Assembly (NCBI GenBank): GCA_963845675.1
Contig: CAWJSX010000001.1
Span: 2,007,079-2,071,078, forward strand
Reading direction: 5' to 3'
DNA: 64,000 bases
DNA from: CAWJMD01 sp963845675
GTDB taxonomy: Bacteria; Actinomycetota; Actinomycetes; Actinomycetales; CAWJMD01
Shown here: piece after piece, positions 63,997 to 64,000 of the stretch
Layout of the letters: every line of letters starts with the position of its first letter
Numbering within the stretch: the first letter of the stretch is position 1
Translations under genes and position numbers: made by a program
The notes under the pieces: generated by a model
Database searches by the model: none
Seen by the model: only the letters and a program-made list of their open reading frames with translations
Told to the model about the DNA's origin: nothing

Positions 63997-64000
63997 GCAC

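Noticed and set aside
1..64000. CRISPR array
   Set aside because: The only tandem repeats are 2-3 copies without spacers of constant length, and no cas genes are visible.

Overview
The window is high-GC DNA with the gene content of a mycothiol-producing actinomycete. Shared order with mycobacteria and relatives includes carD-ispD-ispF, senX3-regX3 next to phoU and gpmA, ybjN-mshA, an XRE regulator beside an hbhA-like gene, a GlnR-like winged-helix gene next to mshD, and ppk next to a mutT1-type gene. A Propionibacteriales/Nocardioidaceae-like host is my inference; I saw no 16S or other taxonomic marker.

Layout. 0-2.4 kb: tail of the mycothiol-dependent formaldehyde dehydrogenase and its MBL partner, then ispF, ispD, carD. 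2.6-8.1 kb: lipoproteins, SenX3-RegX3, PhoU, GpmA and an M23 peptidase. 8.1-19.3 kb: ybjN, mshA, a methyltransferase, a DUF2516 gene, dtd, an asparaginase, UDP-glucose dehydrogenase, an hbhA-like gene with its XRE neighbour, a BKACE enzyme, YgfZ, a nitrobindin-like protein and small proteins. 19.4-28.8 kb: a GlnR-like regulator, mshD, ppk, a Nudix-phosphatase fusion and pstSCAB. 28.8-32.9 kb: a divergent arsenic cluster (arsR, aquaporin, arsC, arsI-like), then Pit with its DUF47 partner. 33-48.6 kb: a membrane metallophosphoesterase, a cold-shock gene with a structured leader, a diguanylate cyclase, HU, a Fur-family regulator, three tandem AIM24 genes, a giant FAD/Fe-S dehydrogenase, a QueA-like enzyme, an SDR, SoxR and two partner-switching-type signalling proteins. 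48.8-59.5 kb: a secreted nuclease, a macrolide-type glycosyltransferase, a flavin monooxygenase, a LuxR-TPR regulator, a DinB protein and a GH9 cellulase. 60.1-64 kb: tRNA-Lys, a tyrosine integrase, an IS3 remnant and a two-component pair that the IS interrupts. This last part looks like the left end of an integrated element running off the window.

Phosphate is the main theme. SenX3-RegX3, PhoU, PstSCAB, Pit-DUF47, polyphosphate kinase and arsenate reductase all lie within 33 kb. GTTCACC repeats in 11-bp register lie in the senX3-phoU gap and before pstS. Mycothiol is a second theme (dehydrogenase tail, mshA, mshD).

Caveat for every reader: roughly thirty genes are broken by single-base frameshifts although the protein sequence continues perfectly in another frame. 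This affects essential genes such as gpmA, ppk, mshA and pstSCA. Most junctions I resolved are one extra C or G. I read them as assembly errors and annotate such genes end to end across the frames.
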